DNA from: Gammaproteobacteria bacterium
Lineage (GTDB): Bacteria > Pseudomonadota > Gammaproteobacteria > Steroidobacterales > PWYM01
NCBI GenBank assembly: GCA_007693855.1
Contig: RECU01000056.1
Span: forward strand, 1-64,000
Length of the DNA stretch: 64,000 bases
Direction of reading: 5' to 3'
Positions 1 to 11,003 of the stretch are shown piece by piece. The position numbers and the translations under genes were made by a program. Position 1 is the first letter of the stretch, and each line of letters begins with the position of its first letter. The notes beneath the pieces were generated by a model, which was not told where the DNA came from, did not search any database, and saw nothing but the letters and a program-made list of their open reading frames with translations.

Positions 1-1497
1 GTCGACCTCGACACCGTCAAGCTGGTCGACGACAAGCTCCTCAACAAGCATCGCGTGCTGCCTTTGCTGCGACGCGGCAAGCGTATGTTCGTCGCCGTCT
101 CCGACCCGACCAACCTCCAGGCCGTCGACGAGATCAAGTTCCAGACCTCGCTGTCCATCGAGCCGGTGGTGGTCGAGGAGGACAAGCTCGAGCGGCGCCT
201 GAGTTCGGTGATGGAGGCCGCCGACACCAGCATGTCGGCGCTGGCCGATGACGATCTCGATCTCGACGGGCTGGACATCTCCTCCGACGAGGACGATGAG
301 GGCGGTGAGGCGGTCTCGCGCGCGGATGTCGAAGATGCGCCCATCGTGCGCTTCGTCAACAAGGTGCTGCTGGACGCCATCAAGAAAGGCGCCTCGGACA
401 TCCACTTCGAGCCCTACGAGAAGAAGTTCCGCGTGCGCATGCGCCACGACGGGGTTCTGAAGGAGGTCGCCTCCCCGCCCGTGCAGCTGGCCATCAAGGT
501 CACCGCGCGCATCAAGGTGATGTCGCGGCTGGACATCGCCGAGCGCCGCGTGCCGCAGGACGGCCGCCTGAAGATGCGGCTCTCCAAGAACCGCGCCATC
601 GACTTCCGCGTGAACACCTGCCCGACGCTGTTCGGCGAGAAGGTGGTCATGCGTATCCTGGACCCCACCAGCGCCACGCTGGGCATTGACGCGCTGGGCT
701 ACGAGGAGCCGCAGAAGAACCTCTACATGGCGGCGCTGGCCAAGCCCTACGGCATGATCCTGGTGACCGGGCCGACCGGCTCCGGTAAGACCGTCTCGCT
801 GTACACCGGCCTGAACATCCTGAACACCCAGGAGCGCAACATCTCCACCGCCGAGGACCCGGCGGAAATCAACATGCCGGGCGTCAACCAGGTCAATGTC
901 AATCCGAAAGTGGGACTGACCTTCGCCTCGGCGCTGAAGGCCTTCCTGCGCCAGGATCCGGACGTGATCATGGTCGGTGAGATCCGTGATCTCGAGACCG
1001 CCGAGATCGCCATCAAGGCCGCGCAGACCGGCCACCTCGTGCTCTCCACGCTGCACACCAACGACGCGCCGAAAACCCTGACGCGCCTGGTCGACATGGG
1101 CGTGAAACCCTATGCGATCGCCTCCACCGTGAGCCTGATCATCGCCCAGCGCCTGGCGCGCAAGCTCTGCTCGCACTGCAAGGAGCCCGCGGAGATCCCG
1201 AAAGAGGCCCTGCTCAAGGAAGGCTTCACCGAGGCCGAGGTCGACGCAGGCGTCACCATTTACCGCCCGGTGGGCTGCAATATGTGCACCGATGGCTACA
1301 AGGGACGGCTTGGCATCTTCCAGGTGCTGCCGGTCACCGAAGAAATTGGCCGGATCATCATGGCCGGCGGCAACGCCATGCAGATCGCCGACCAGGCACG
1401 GGCCGACGGCATCATGGACCTGCGCCAGGCGGGCCTGAAGAAGGTGCGCGACGGGCTGACCAGTCTCGAGGAAATCAATCGCGTCACCATCGAGTAG
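1..1497 (+). CDS. pilB: Type IV pilus assembly ATPase PilB (5' partial)
   Basis: The reading frame is open from base 1, so the true start lies upstream. The visible 498 residues are the end of the N-terminal domain (…HRVLPLLRRGKRMFVAVSDP) and the whole motor. A Walker A motif (GPTGSGKT, bases 769-792), a GEIRD Walker B/Asp-box region near base 976, a His-box (LSTLHTND) and the paired CxxC zinc motif (CSHC…CNMC) are all visible. PilB is the cytoplasmic hexameric ATPase that powers pilin polymerisation. An acidic Asp/Glu-rich linker separates the N-terminal domain from the motor. pilC and pilD follow on the same strand, the usual pilBCD order. The missing N-terminus is an artefact of the window edge, not a truncation. 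Confidence 0.96.
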   Translation, partial: VDLDTVKLVDDKLLNKHRVLPLLRRGKRMFVAVSDPTNLQAVDEIKFQTSLSIEPVVVEEDKLERRLSSVMEAADTSMSALADDDLDLDGLDISSDEDDEGGEAVSRADVEDAPIVRFVNKVLLDAIKKGASDIHFEPYEKKFRVRMRHDGVLKEVASPPVQLAIKVTARIKVMSRLDIAERRVPQDGRLKMRLSKNRAIDFRVNTCPTLFGEKVVMRILDPTSATLGIDALGYEEPQKNLYMAALAKPYGMILVTGPTGSGKTVSLYTGLNILNTQERNISTAEDPAEINMPGVNQVNVNPKVGLTFASALKAFLRQDPDVIMVGEIRDLETAEIAIKAAQTGHLVLSTLHTNDAPKTLTRLVDMGVKPYAIASTVSLIIAQRLARKLCSHCKEPAEIPKEALLKEGFTEAEVDAGVTIYRPVGCNMCTDGYKGRLGIFQVLPVTEEIGRIIMAGGNAMQIADQARADGIMDLRQAGLKKVRDGLTSLEEINRVTIE

Positions 1498-1597
1498 CGC
1501 CCACGCCGCGATCGGCTAAACTGTGAGCGATGCCCGCGCGGGGCCTTTGGCCGCCGCGCACAATTCATGACAGACCCATCCTTCAGGACCATCGGCC

Positions 1598-2815
1598 ATG
1601 GCACAGAGCGCCACCGTCAAGGACATCCCCTTCACCTGGGAAGGCAAGGACCGCAAGGGCAAGACCCAGCGGGGCAAGCTGATTGCCAAGTCGGAGGCCG
1701 AACTCAAACAGCAGCTGCGAAGCCAGGGCATTGTCGCCACCAAGGTGCGCAAGCAGAGCACGCTGTTCCAGAAGAAGGGCAAGATCACCCCGCAGGACAT
1801 CGCCATCTTCAGCCGCCAGCTGGCCACCATGCTGGCTGCCGGCATCCCGCTGGTGCAGGCCTTCGACATCGTCGGCAATGGCCACGACAACCCCGCCATG
1901 CAGAAGCTCCTGCTGGCGGTGAAGCAGGACATCGAGGGCGGCACCAACCTGGCCGATGCGCTGGCCAAGCACCCCCTGTATTTCGACGATCTGTTCGTGA
2001 ACCTGGTCGCCGCCGGCGAGCAGGCCGGTGCGCTGGAAACGCTGCTCGACAAGATCGCCACCTACAAGGAAAAAACCGAGGCGCTGAAAAAGAAGATCAA
2101 GAAGGCCCTGACCTACCCGGCCGCCGTCGTGGTGGTGGCGATCGTCGTCACCGCCATCCTGCTGATCTTCGTCGTGCCCCAGTTCGAGGAGCTGTTCACC
2201 GGCTTCGGTGCGGACCTGCCGGCGTTCACGCGCATGGTCATCGACCTCTCGCAGTTCATGCAGGCCCAAGGCTGGATCATCCTCGCCGCCGTGGTCGCGG
2301 CCGGCTACACCTTCATGTATTTCAAGAAACGCTCGCGCGCCTTCCGCCAGACGCTGGACCGGATCTCGCTGAAGCTGCCGGCCATCGGGCCGATCCTCGA
2401 GAAATCCGCCATCGCCCGCTACTCGCGCACGCTCGCGACCACCTTCGCCGCCGGCGTGCCGCTGGTGGAGGCGCTGGAGTCGGTCTCGGGCGCCACCGGC
2501 AACATCGTCTACGAAGACGCGGTGATGCGGATGCGCGACGAGGTGGCCACCGGCACCCGGCTGCAGCGCTCGATGGAAAACACCGGCCTGTTCCCCAACA
2601 TGGTGGTGCAGATGGTCGCCGTCGGCGAGGAGTCCGGTTCGCTGGACGAGATGTCCTCGAAAGTCGCCGACTTCTACGAGGCGGAAGTCGACAACGCGGT
2701 GGACAACCTGAGCGCCCTGCTGGAGCCGGCCATCATGTCGATCCTCGGCATCCTGGTCGGTGGCCTGGTGGTCGCCATGTACCTGCCGATCTTCCAGATG
2801 GGCCAGGTGGTCTGA
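1598..2815 (+). CDS. pilC: Type IV pilus inner-membrane platform protein PilC
   Basis: The product is 405 residues, the normal PilC length. It has two copies of the GspF/T2SSF domain (about residues 70-190 and 270-395) and three membrane segments: near 175-200 (VVVVAIVVTAILLIFVV), near 225-245, and at the C-terminus (ILGILVGGLVVAMYLPIF). PilC is the platform on which PilB and PilT act to add or remove pilins. The ATG at 1598 has AGGA nine bases upstream, and the protein begins with the family-typical short polar region before the KGKITPQDIAIFSRQLATML segment. It lies 100 bp after pilB; that gap contains a TAAACT hexamer that could be a weak -10 element, but no clear promoter. Confidence 0.97.
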   Translation: MAQSATVKDIPFTWEGKDRKGKTQRGKLIAKSEAELKQQLRSQGIVATKVRKQSTLFQKKGKITPQDIAIFSRQLATMLAAGIPLVQAFDIVGNGHDNPAMQKLLLAVKQDIEGGTNLADALAKHPLYFDDLFVNLVAAGEQAGALETLLDKIATYKEKTEALKKKIKKALTYPAAVVVVAIVVTAILLIFVVPQFEELFTGFGADLPAFTRMVIDLSQFMQAQGWIILAAVVAAGYTFMYFKKRSRAFRQTLDRISLKLPAIGPILEKSAIARYSRTLATTFAAGVPLVEALESVSGATGNIVYEDAVMRMRDEVATGTRLQRSMENTGLFPNMVVQMVAVGEESGSLDEMSSKVADFYEAEVDNAVDNLSALLEPAIMSILGILVGGLVVAMYLPIFQMGQVV

Positions 2816-2852
2816 GCGCGGCGCCTGCGCGCGCCAGGCGTCCGGTCGACCG

Positions 2853-3731
2853 ATGCTCTCACTGCTGCAGGCCAACACCCCGCTGCTGCTCGGGGTGACC
2901 CTGCTGCTCGGCCTGCTGGTCGGCAGCTTCCTGAACGTGGTGGTCTATCGGCTGCCGATCATGCTGCAGCGCGAGTGGGCCACGCAATGCGCGGAGCTCC
3001 GCGAGGAGCCGCTGCCTGAGCACACGCCGGCGCGCTTCAACCTGCTGGTGCCGGCCTCGGCCTGCCCGGCCTGCGGCACGCCCATCCGCCCCTGGCACAA
3101 CATTCCGGTGATCTCCTGGCTGCTGCTGCGCGGGCGCTGTGCGCACTGCGGCACGTCCATCAGCCGGCGCTATCCCCTCGTCGAGGCGGCCACGGCGCTG
3201 TTCAGCCTGGCGGTCATCTGGCAGTTCGGCGCCACGGCCGAGGGCGCCGCGGCGCTGCTGTTCACCTGGACGCTGATCGCCGCCAGCCTGATCGACTTCG
3301 ACACCACCCTGCTGCCCGACAGCCTCACCCTGCCGCTGATGTGGGCGGGCCTGCTGCTCGCGCTCACCGCCGGCGGCGCCGGCCTGTTCGCCGACCTGCC
3401 CTCGGCGGTCATCGGGGCGGCGGCCGGCTATCTCATCCTCTGGAGCATCTACTGGCTGTTCAAGCTGGTCACCGGCAAGGAAGGCATGGGCTATGGCGAT
3501 TTCAAGCTGCTCGCCGCCATCGGCGCCTGGCTGGGCTGGCAGTTCCTGCCGCAGGTCATCCTGCTTTCCGCGGTGGTCGGCGCCGCGGTCGGCATCACGC
3601 TGATGGTCTTCCGCGGCCGCGATCGCGACATGGCGATTCCGTTCGGCCCCTACCTCGCCGCCGCGGGCTGGATTGCGCTGGTCTGGGGCGAGCAGATCAA
3701 CCGCCTCTATCTCGGCGCCACGGGGCTGTAA
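2853..3731 (+). CDS. pilD: Prepilin peptidase / N-methyltransferase PilD
   Basis: This 292-residue polytopic protein cleaves the prepilin leader and methylates the new N-terminus at the cytoplasmic face of the inner membrane. It shows the two CxxC pairs of the zinc-binding insert (CPAC, CAHC) and both peptidase aspartate regions: DFDTTLLPD and GMGYGDFKLLAAIG (the second is the conserved GxGD/FK signature of type IV prepilin peptidases). The ATG at 2853 places LLLGLLVGSFLNVVVYRLP correctly as the first membrane segment; upstream in-frame starts would lie inside pilC. It is the third gene of the pilBCD run and is followed 46 bp later by coaE. Confidence 0.97.
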   Translation: MLSLLQANTPLLLGVTLLLGLLVGSFLNVVVYRLPIMLQREWATQCAELREEPLPEHTPARFNLLVPASACPACGTPIRPWHNIPVISWLLLRGRCAHCGTSISRRYPLVEAATALFSLAVIWQFGATAEGAAALLFTWTLIAASLIDFDTTLLPDSLTLPLMWAGLLLALTAGGAGLFADLPSAVIGAAAGYLILWSIYWLFKLVTGKEGMGYGDFKLLAAIGAWLGWQFLPQVILLSAVVGAAVGITLMVFRGRDRDMAIPFGPYLAAAGWIALVWGEQINRLYLGATGL

Positions 3732-3777
3732 TGCCGCGGCCTGGCACACGGTGACACAGACCCGAGAGACGGCACCC

Positions 3778-4377
3778 ATGCGCGTCGGCCTGACCGGCGG
3801 CATCGCCAGTGGCAAGAGCACCGTCGCCCAGGCCTTCGAGGCGCTGGGGGTGAGTGTCATCGACACCGACGTGATCGCCCGCGAAGTGGTGGCCCCCGGC
3901 AGCCCGGCGCTGGCCGAGATCCGTGAGGCCTTCGGCGAGGCGGTGCTGGAGGCCGCGGGGGGGCTCGACCGGCGGCGCATGCGCGAGCTGGTGTTCGCCG
4001 ATGCCGCGCGTCGCCGCCAGCTCGAGGCCATCCTGCATCCGCGCATCCGTGCCGCCACGCTGGCGCGGGCGGACGCGGCCCCCGGGGATTACGTGGTGAT
4101 CGCCGTGCCACTGCTGGTCGAGACCGGCTTCGACCGGCTGGTCGCGCAGGTGGTGGTGGTGGACTGCCCGGAGGCGCTGCAGCTCGCGCGGCTGATGCAG
4201 CGAGACGGCCAGGACGAGGCGGCCGCCCGGCGGATGCTCGCCGCCCAGACCAGCCGCGAGGCCCGGCTGGCGCGCGCCGACCATGTGATCGACAACTCGG
4301 GCACCCTGGCCGAGACGCAGGCCCAGGTCGCCGCCCTGCATGCCGAACTCCGGGCCGCCGCAGATCGGATTTGCTGA
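3778..4377 (+). CDS. coaE: Dephospho-CoA kinase
   Basis: CoaE phosphorylates the 3'-hydroxyl of dephospho-CoA, the last step of coenzyme A synthesis, in the cytoplasm. The 199-residue product begins MRVGLTGGIASGKSTVAQAF, which contains the P-loop GGIASGKS, followed by the conserved DTDVIAREVV substrate region. The length matches the family. The ATG at 3778 is chosen because the glycine-rich P-loop normally starts within the first ten residues; a longer reading frame begins inside pilD. pilD-coaE linkage is common in gammaproteobacteria. The small zinc protein gene yacG, often nearby, is not between coaE and zapD. Confidence 0.97.
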   Translation: MRVGLTGGIASGKSTVAQAFEALGVSVIDTDVIAREVVAPGSPALAEIREAFGEAVLEAAGGLDRRRMRELVFADAARRRQLEAILHPRIRAATLARADAAPGDYVVIAVPLLVETGFDRLVAQVVVVDCPEALQLARLMQRDGQDEAAARRMLAAQTSREARLARADHVIDNSGTLAETQAQVAALHAELRAAADRIC

Positions 4378-4406
4378 GGCTCCCTCCTGCATAGCAGAAT
4401 AGCCGG

Positions 4407-5210
4407 ATGCACGAGCCCGCGCCGCGCGCAGAGGTGGCCACCGGCACAGCACCGATGGTCGAGTACGAGCAGCCGCTGACCGAGCGGATGCGCACCTTCC
4501 TGCGCCTGGAGTTCCTGTATCAGCAGGCGGTGTTCCATGGCGAGGACGTGAGCGACTGGGGCAGCCGTGCGGCGGTGATGAGCCTGCTGGACATCCTCGC
4601 CATCCTCGCCCGCGGCGACCTGCGCTCGGAGGCGCTGAAAGAGCTCGAGCGCCACGCCGAGGGCCTGCGCCGCTACCAGCGCCAGCCCGGCGTGGACCTC
4701 GGCCGGCTGACCTCACTGCTGCACACGGTCGAGGAGCTGCGCGACGGCCTGAACGCCAGCGGCTCGAATTTCGTGCAGCAGCTGCGCGAATCCGAGTTCC
4801 TGAGCGCGATCAAGCACCGCAGCGCCATCCCGGGGGGCACCTGCGTGTTCGACCTGCCGGACTACACCTACTGGCTCAGCCGCGGCGAGGACGAGCGCCA
4901 GGCGCAGCTCGAGGACTGGCTGGCCATCCTGCGCCCGCTCTGCGATGCGGTCACCGAAATCCTCTGGCTCACCCGCGAGAGCGCGCGGCCGAGCCGGCAG
5001 CTCGCCGCCGGCGGCATGTACCAGCAGGCGCTGGAGCGCAACCAGACCCCCAACCTCATCCGCGTGCTGATGCCGCGCGATGTCGATCTCTACCCCGAGA
5101 TCAGCGGCGGCCAGCACCGCTTCACCGTGCGCTTCCTTCGCTGGTCAGGGACCGGCCAGCGGGCCCGCCAGACCGATGAGGACATCGAGTTCCTGCTGGC
5201 GCTATGTTGA
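4407..5210 (+). CDS. zapD: Cell division protein ZapD
   Basis: ZapD (YacF) cross-links FtsZ filaments at the division ring. The 267-residue frame carries the family pattern YEQPLTERMRTFLRLEFLY near the N-terminus and the central LxxDILAILARGDLRSE…KELERHAEGL helix. It ends in DEDIEFLLALC, resembling the short Cys-terminated tail of ZapD proteins. The ATG at 4407 gives a 16-residue polar extension before the conserved start; an in-frame ATG at 4455 (MVEYEQPL…) fits most ZapD proteins better and may be the real start. The gene lies 29 bp after coaE. Its stop codon overlaps the ATG of the next gene (ATGTTGA), implying translational coupling. Confidence 0.93.
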   Translation: MHEPAPRAEVATGTAPMVEYEQPLTERMRTFLRLEFLYQQAVFHGEDVSDWGSRAAVMSLLDILAILARGDLRSEALKELERHAEGLRRYQRQPGVDLGRLTSLLHTVEELRDGLNASGSNFVQQLRESEFLSAIKHRSAIPGGTCVFDLPDYTYWLSRGEDERQAQLEDWLAILRPLCDAVTEILWLTRESARPSRQLAAGGMYQQALERNQTPNLIRVLMPRDVDLYPEISGGQHRFTVRFLRWSGTGQRARQTDEDIEFLLALC

Positions 5211-5956
5211 ACGCTGACCGGCGCAATATCGTCTGCATGAAGTGGGGTACCAAGTTCCCCGCCTCCGACGTCAACCGCCTGCGCGCCATGGTGCGCCGCC
5301 ATCTGGCCACGCCGCACCGCTTCGTCTGCTTCACCGACAACCCCGAAGGCCTCGACACGGACATCGACGCCCGTCCGCTGCCCGACGTGGGCTGGGAGGA
5401 TCAGCCGGACATCAATACGCACGGCTGGCGCAAGGTCGGACTGTTCGGCGAGACGCTGGCCGATCTCGAGGGCCAGGCGCTGTATCTCGACCTGGACGTC
5501 GTGATCGTCGACGCCCTGGACCCCTTCCTCGAGGGTGACACGGCCTTCAAGGTCATCAAGGACTATCGGCCGGTGCGCTGGCGGGGCGACGGTTTCGTGG
5601 GCAATACCTCGGTGATGCGCTTCGAGATCGGCGCCCATCCGGAGCTGCTCGAGCGCTTCCGCCGCGAGTTCCCGGCCATCCGCGACGCCCTGCGCAACGA
5701 GCAGGAATACCTGTCGCACTACTTCCACGAGCGCGGCCTGCTCGAGCACTGGCCGACCGCATGGTGCCCGAGTTTCAAGCGTCACTGTGTCGGCGTGGGC
5801 CCGCTCACCTGGCTGCGCACCCCCAGCATCCCTTCAGGCGCGCGGGTGATCGTGTTTCATGGCAGCCCGAAACCCGAAGAGGCCCTCGAGGGCCGTGGCG
5901 GCAAGTGGTATCGCCATATCCGCCCCACCCCCTGGATCCGCGACCACTGGGGCTGA
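5204..5956 (+). CDS. Putative GT-A-type glycosyltransferase (function unknown)
   Basis: This 250-residue soluble protein has an N-terminal IVCMKWGTKF segment, a RFVCFTDNPEG strand typical of nucleotide-sugar-binding folds, and a DxD-like metal motif in LYLDLDVVIVDALDPF (about residues 86-101). These suggest a GT-A-fold glycosyltransferase related to GT8-like proteins, but donor and acceptor cannot be read from the sequence. There is no signal peptide or membrane segment. The ATG overlaps the zapD stop; an in-frame ATG at 5237 is an alternative. Its last 100 bases overlap, on the opposite strand, the end of the Nudix gene. The position next to zapD is unusual, and any link to division or envelope sugars is inference. 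Confidence 0.8.
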   Translation: MLNADRRNIVCMKWGTKFPASDVNRLRAMVRRHLATPHRFVCFTDNPEGLDTDIDARPLPDVGWEDQPDINTHGWRKVGLFGETLADLEGQALYLDLDVVIVDALDPFLEGDTAFKVIKDYRPVRWRGDGFVGNTSVMRFEIGAHPELLERFRREFPAIRDALRNEQEYLSHYFHERGLLEHWPTAWCPSFKRHCVGVGPLTWLRTPSIPSGARVIVFHGSPKPEEALEGRGGKWYRHIRPTPWIRDHWG

Positions 5957-6762
5957 GGCTGCCCGCGAGGGCACACCGGCCATGGCCGCGCGGGCCGCGT
6001 CTCGAACACCAGCCCGCGGGCCTCCGCACCACGCAGCAGCGCCAGTGCATGGCGTCCGCGCCGCAAGGGCCAGCAGCCGAGATCGGCATCCGCCAGCGGC
6101 AGGCGGCGTCGCGCCGGGCCGTGCGCCGCGACGCCCTGCGGCGGGACGTCCGGGGCGCGGCGTTGCCGCACGGCCACCGGATGTCCGGCGGCGCGGCAGG
6201 CCGCCAGCCAGCGTGCGCGCAACGCAGCCCCCTGCCGGCCCACCGGGGCGCCGGCCACCACCAGGCTGACCCCCGGGCCCTGCGTCACCGACAGCCCGGC
6301 GGGCGGTTGCAGGCGGCGCGGGCGGCCCGCCCTGCGCCAGCGGCGGCGACAGCCGTGCAGCCAGAGCCATAGTGCCAGGCGGCGGTTGGCCGCCAGCAGC
6401 GGCAGATCGAGCAGTTCGGCGGGCTGCAGCCACGCCCAGGCCTGGCCCTCCCGGGCGACCGGGGCGCCGGCCCAGTCGGTCACCCACCAGAAGTCCAGCG
6501 CGACGCGCCGGCCGGGGTAGACATACTCGAAGGCGACCAGCGGGGCAGCACGCGCCAACGTCAGCCCCAGTTCCTCCTCGAGTTCGCGGGCCAGCGCCTG
6601 GCGGCGACGCTCACCGGGCTCGCGCTTGCCGCCGGGAAACTCCCACAGGCCCGCATGATCCCGTCCCGCCGGGCGCTGGGCCAGCAGCACGCGCCCGTCG
6701 TCGCGCACCAGGATGCCGGCAACGACGGCCAGGGCGCGCGCCTGCCCCCCGGGGGCGCTCAC
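5857..6762 (-). CDS. Nudix hydrolase (MutT-like) with degenerate C-terminal TMP-synthase-like region
   Basis: The first ~130 residues are a clean MutT-type Nudix domain. The box follows GX5EX7REUXEEXGU exactly (GGKREPGE at 45-51, RELEEELGL at 59-67), preceded by LLAQRPAG and GLWEFPGG. Such enzymes sanitise 8-oxo-dGTP. Gammaproteobacterial relatives often carry a C-terminal thiamine-phosphate-synthase-like (TenI) half. Here residues ~150-265 are Arg/Ala-rich and only faintly resemble it (GLSVTQGPG…, GVAAHGPARRRLPL…). The last ~33 residues are antisense to the glycosyltransferase gene, so the domain looks eroded and its end lost. The GTG start at 6762 overlaps the stop of the upstream HDOD gene (GTGA). 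The Nudix call is firm; the extent of the functional C-terminus is uncertain. Confidence 0.82.
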   Translation of the reverse strand: MSAPGGQARALAVVAGILVRDDGRVLLAQRPAGRDHAGLWEFPGGKREPGERRRQALARELEEELGLTLARAAPLVAFEYVYPGRRVALDFWWVTDWAGAPVAREGQAWAWLQPAELLDLPLLAANRRLALWLWLHGCRRRWRRAGRPRRLQPPAGLSVTQGPGVSLVVAGAPVGRQGAALRARWLAACRAAGHPVAVRQRRAPDVPPQGVAAHGPARRRLPLADADLGCWPLRRGRHALALLRGAEARGLVFETRPARPWPVCPRGQPQPQWSRIQGVGRIWRYHLPPRPSRASSGFGLP

Positions 6763-7991
6763 CCGGCGGCGGCGGCCGGCGACTCGGTGGCCGCCGCGCG
6801 GCCCCGCGCTAGCCGGCGCAGGGTGCGCGCGAACTCGTCACTCTCCAGGATCGCTGGCAGGCGCTGCAGCGGCGGGCGGGCCAGGTAGGCCTGAAACTGG
6901 AAGAACTCGGCCACGCACTCGTCGCCAAGGTCGATCTGCCCGGGCTCCTGGATTCGACCCAGCACCACGCCTTCGGCGATCCGCGCACAGGCATAGCCCA
7001 GGGCCAGGCGGGCATCGCGCTCGCCCACCGGGCTCGGCACGCGGCGCACCAGCACCCGGTTGAGATCGCGCACGTCCTCGCGGATACCCTCGGGCAGCTC
7101 CCAGGCCTCCATCAGCAGCTGGCCGATCACCATGGCATTGGCCCCCAGCGAAAACTGCTCGGCGGTCGTGCGTTCGGCCAGGCCAAGCGCCCACTGGCGG
7201 CTTGCCGTCTCCCCGGGCAGCAGCCGCGGCACGACGAAATCGCCGAGGAAGGACAACACCGTCTGCGTCGAGGTGGCGCTGAGATCGCGGATGCCGAGTT
7301 TCGGGGCCAGCGCTTCGACCAGTGCCACGGCGATGGCGCCGACATCGAGCAGCTGCGACTGGAAGCGCCGCAGCTCCGGGTCCTTGCCGGTGAGGGCCTC
7401 TTCCATGGCGAACTGCAACGCCATGTTGCGCACCGCGTTGCAGCCCAGGTAGGTGATCGCATGGGCCACACTGCTGATCGGCGAGCGCAGCCCGTAAAAC
7501 GGCGAGTTGACGCGGCCGATGATCCGCGCGGTCAGCACCGGTTCGCAGACCAGCAGTTCGGTGAGCGCCCGCGGCGAGGCATCTTCCATGAACTCGGGAG
7601 ACATCAGCTGCTGGACCGAGCGCGGCGGCACGGACACGCCGGTCAGGCGCTGGCGCAGACGCTCGAGCTCATCGGGCGCCAGCATGTCGACTTCGAACAG
7701 GTCGAAGGCGAGGGTCGGATGCGCCTCCTCCGCGGCCGCTGGGCCCGCGTCTGCCGCCCCGGCCCGGCCGCCGGTCAGCAGGTTGTCGTACGCCCCGGTA
7801 CTCAGGGCGGCGCGGGAAGACAGGCGCTCGGCCGACACCGGCGCTGGGGTATCCGTGGCCTGTGGCCGGGCCTTGCGCGACGGCGGGCGCGGCGCCTCGA
7901 CGGTGGCCCCGTGACCGGCCCGAGGGCGCAGCAGCAGCCACAGGCCAACGAGGGCTGCGGCAGCGGCGAAAAAAGCGATGGCGGCGTTCAT
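6759..7991 (-). CDS. Membrane-anchored HDOD-domain protein
   Basis: The 410-residue protein begins with one hydrophobic segment (residues ~4-22, IAFFAAAAALVGLWLLLRP), then a Pro/Ala/Arg-rich linker to about residue 90. It ends in an HDOD domain with the diagnostic pattern LLVCEPVLTARIIGRVNSPFYG, followed by ISSVAHAITYLGCNAVRNMAL. HDOD proteins are HD-domain relatives usually lacking the full metal-binding His-Asp set, and act as signalling adaptors in regulation, motility or stress. The anchor would place the domain at the cytoplasmic face of the inner membrane. It lies 85 bp downstream of secA on the same strand and its stop overlaps the Nudix start, so the two are probably co-translated. 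The specific role is unknown. Confidence 0.85.
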   Translation of the reverse strand: MNAAIAFFAAAAALVGLWLLLRPRAGHGATVEAPRPPSRKARPQATDTPAPVSAERLSSRAALSTGAYDNLLTGGRAGAADAGPAAAEEAHPTLAFDLFEVDMLAPDELERLRQRLTGVSVPPRSVQQLMSPEFMEDASPRALTELLVCEPVLTARIIGRVNSPFYGLRSPISSVAHAITYLGCNAVRNMALQFAMEEALTGKDPELRRFQSQLLDVGAIAVALVEALAPKLGIRDLSATSTQTVLSFLGDFVVPRLLPGETASRQWALGLAERTTAEQFSLGANAMVIGQLLMEAWELPEGIREDVRDLNRVLVRRVPSPVGERDARLALGYACARIAEGVVLGRIQEPGQIDLGDECVAEFFQFQAYLARPPLQRLPAILESDEFARTLRRLARGRAAATESPAAAAG

Positions 7992-8076
7992 GCCCGGAAT
8001 ATCGGCCGCCCACCGGGCAAACTTGAATGCCGCGGGCGCACATCGCCTCGTGCGGCACAGGCTGCGTGCGGTCTGC

Positions 8077-10866
<2,790 letters not shown>

Positions 10867-11003
10867 AATGTTGTTCCCGATCGGCTGGCGCGCGGCGAGG
10901 CGACTGCGGCCGCATGCGGCCGTCGCGCTTGAGGCCGTCTATTGTATTGACAACGACACGGCCGGGAAACCGGGGTTCCCTGATCGCGGTCGTGGATGGG
11001 TGC
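10867..11003 (-). promoter_or_regulatory. Putative secA promoter/leader region
   Basis: This 137-bp gap between the M23 gene and secA (both read leftwards) holds a TACAAT hexamer on the minus strand (10946-10941), five of six matches to the -10 consensus. The -35 at 17 bp (TTTCCC) is weak. A perfect 16-bp palindrome (CGGCCGCATGCGGCCG, 10907-10922) lies between this -10 and the TTG start, and could form a leader hairpin or be an operator. Function is inferred from position only. Confidence 0.4.

Noticed and set aside
1583-2878. Minus-strand His/Asp-rich frame opposite pilC
   Set aside because: Antisense shadow of pilC with low-complexity His/Asp runs and no family resemblance.
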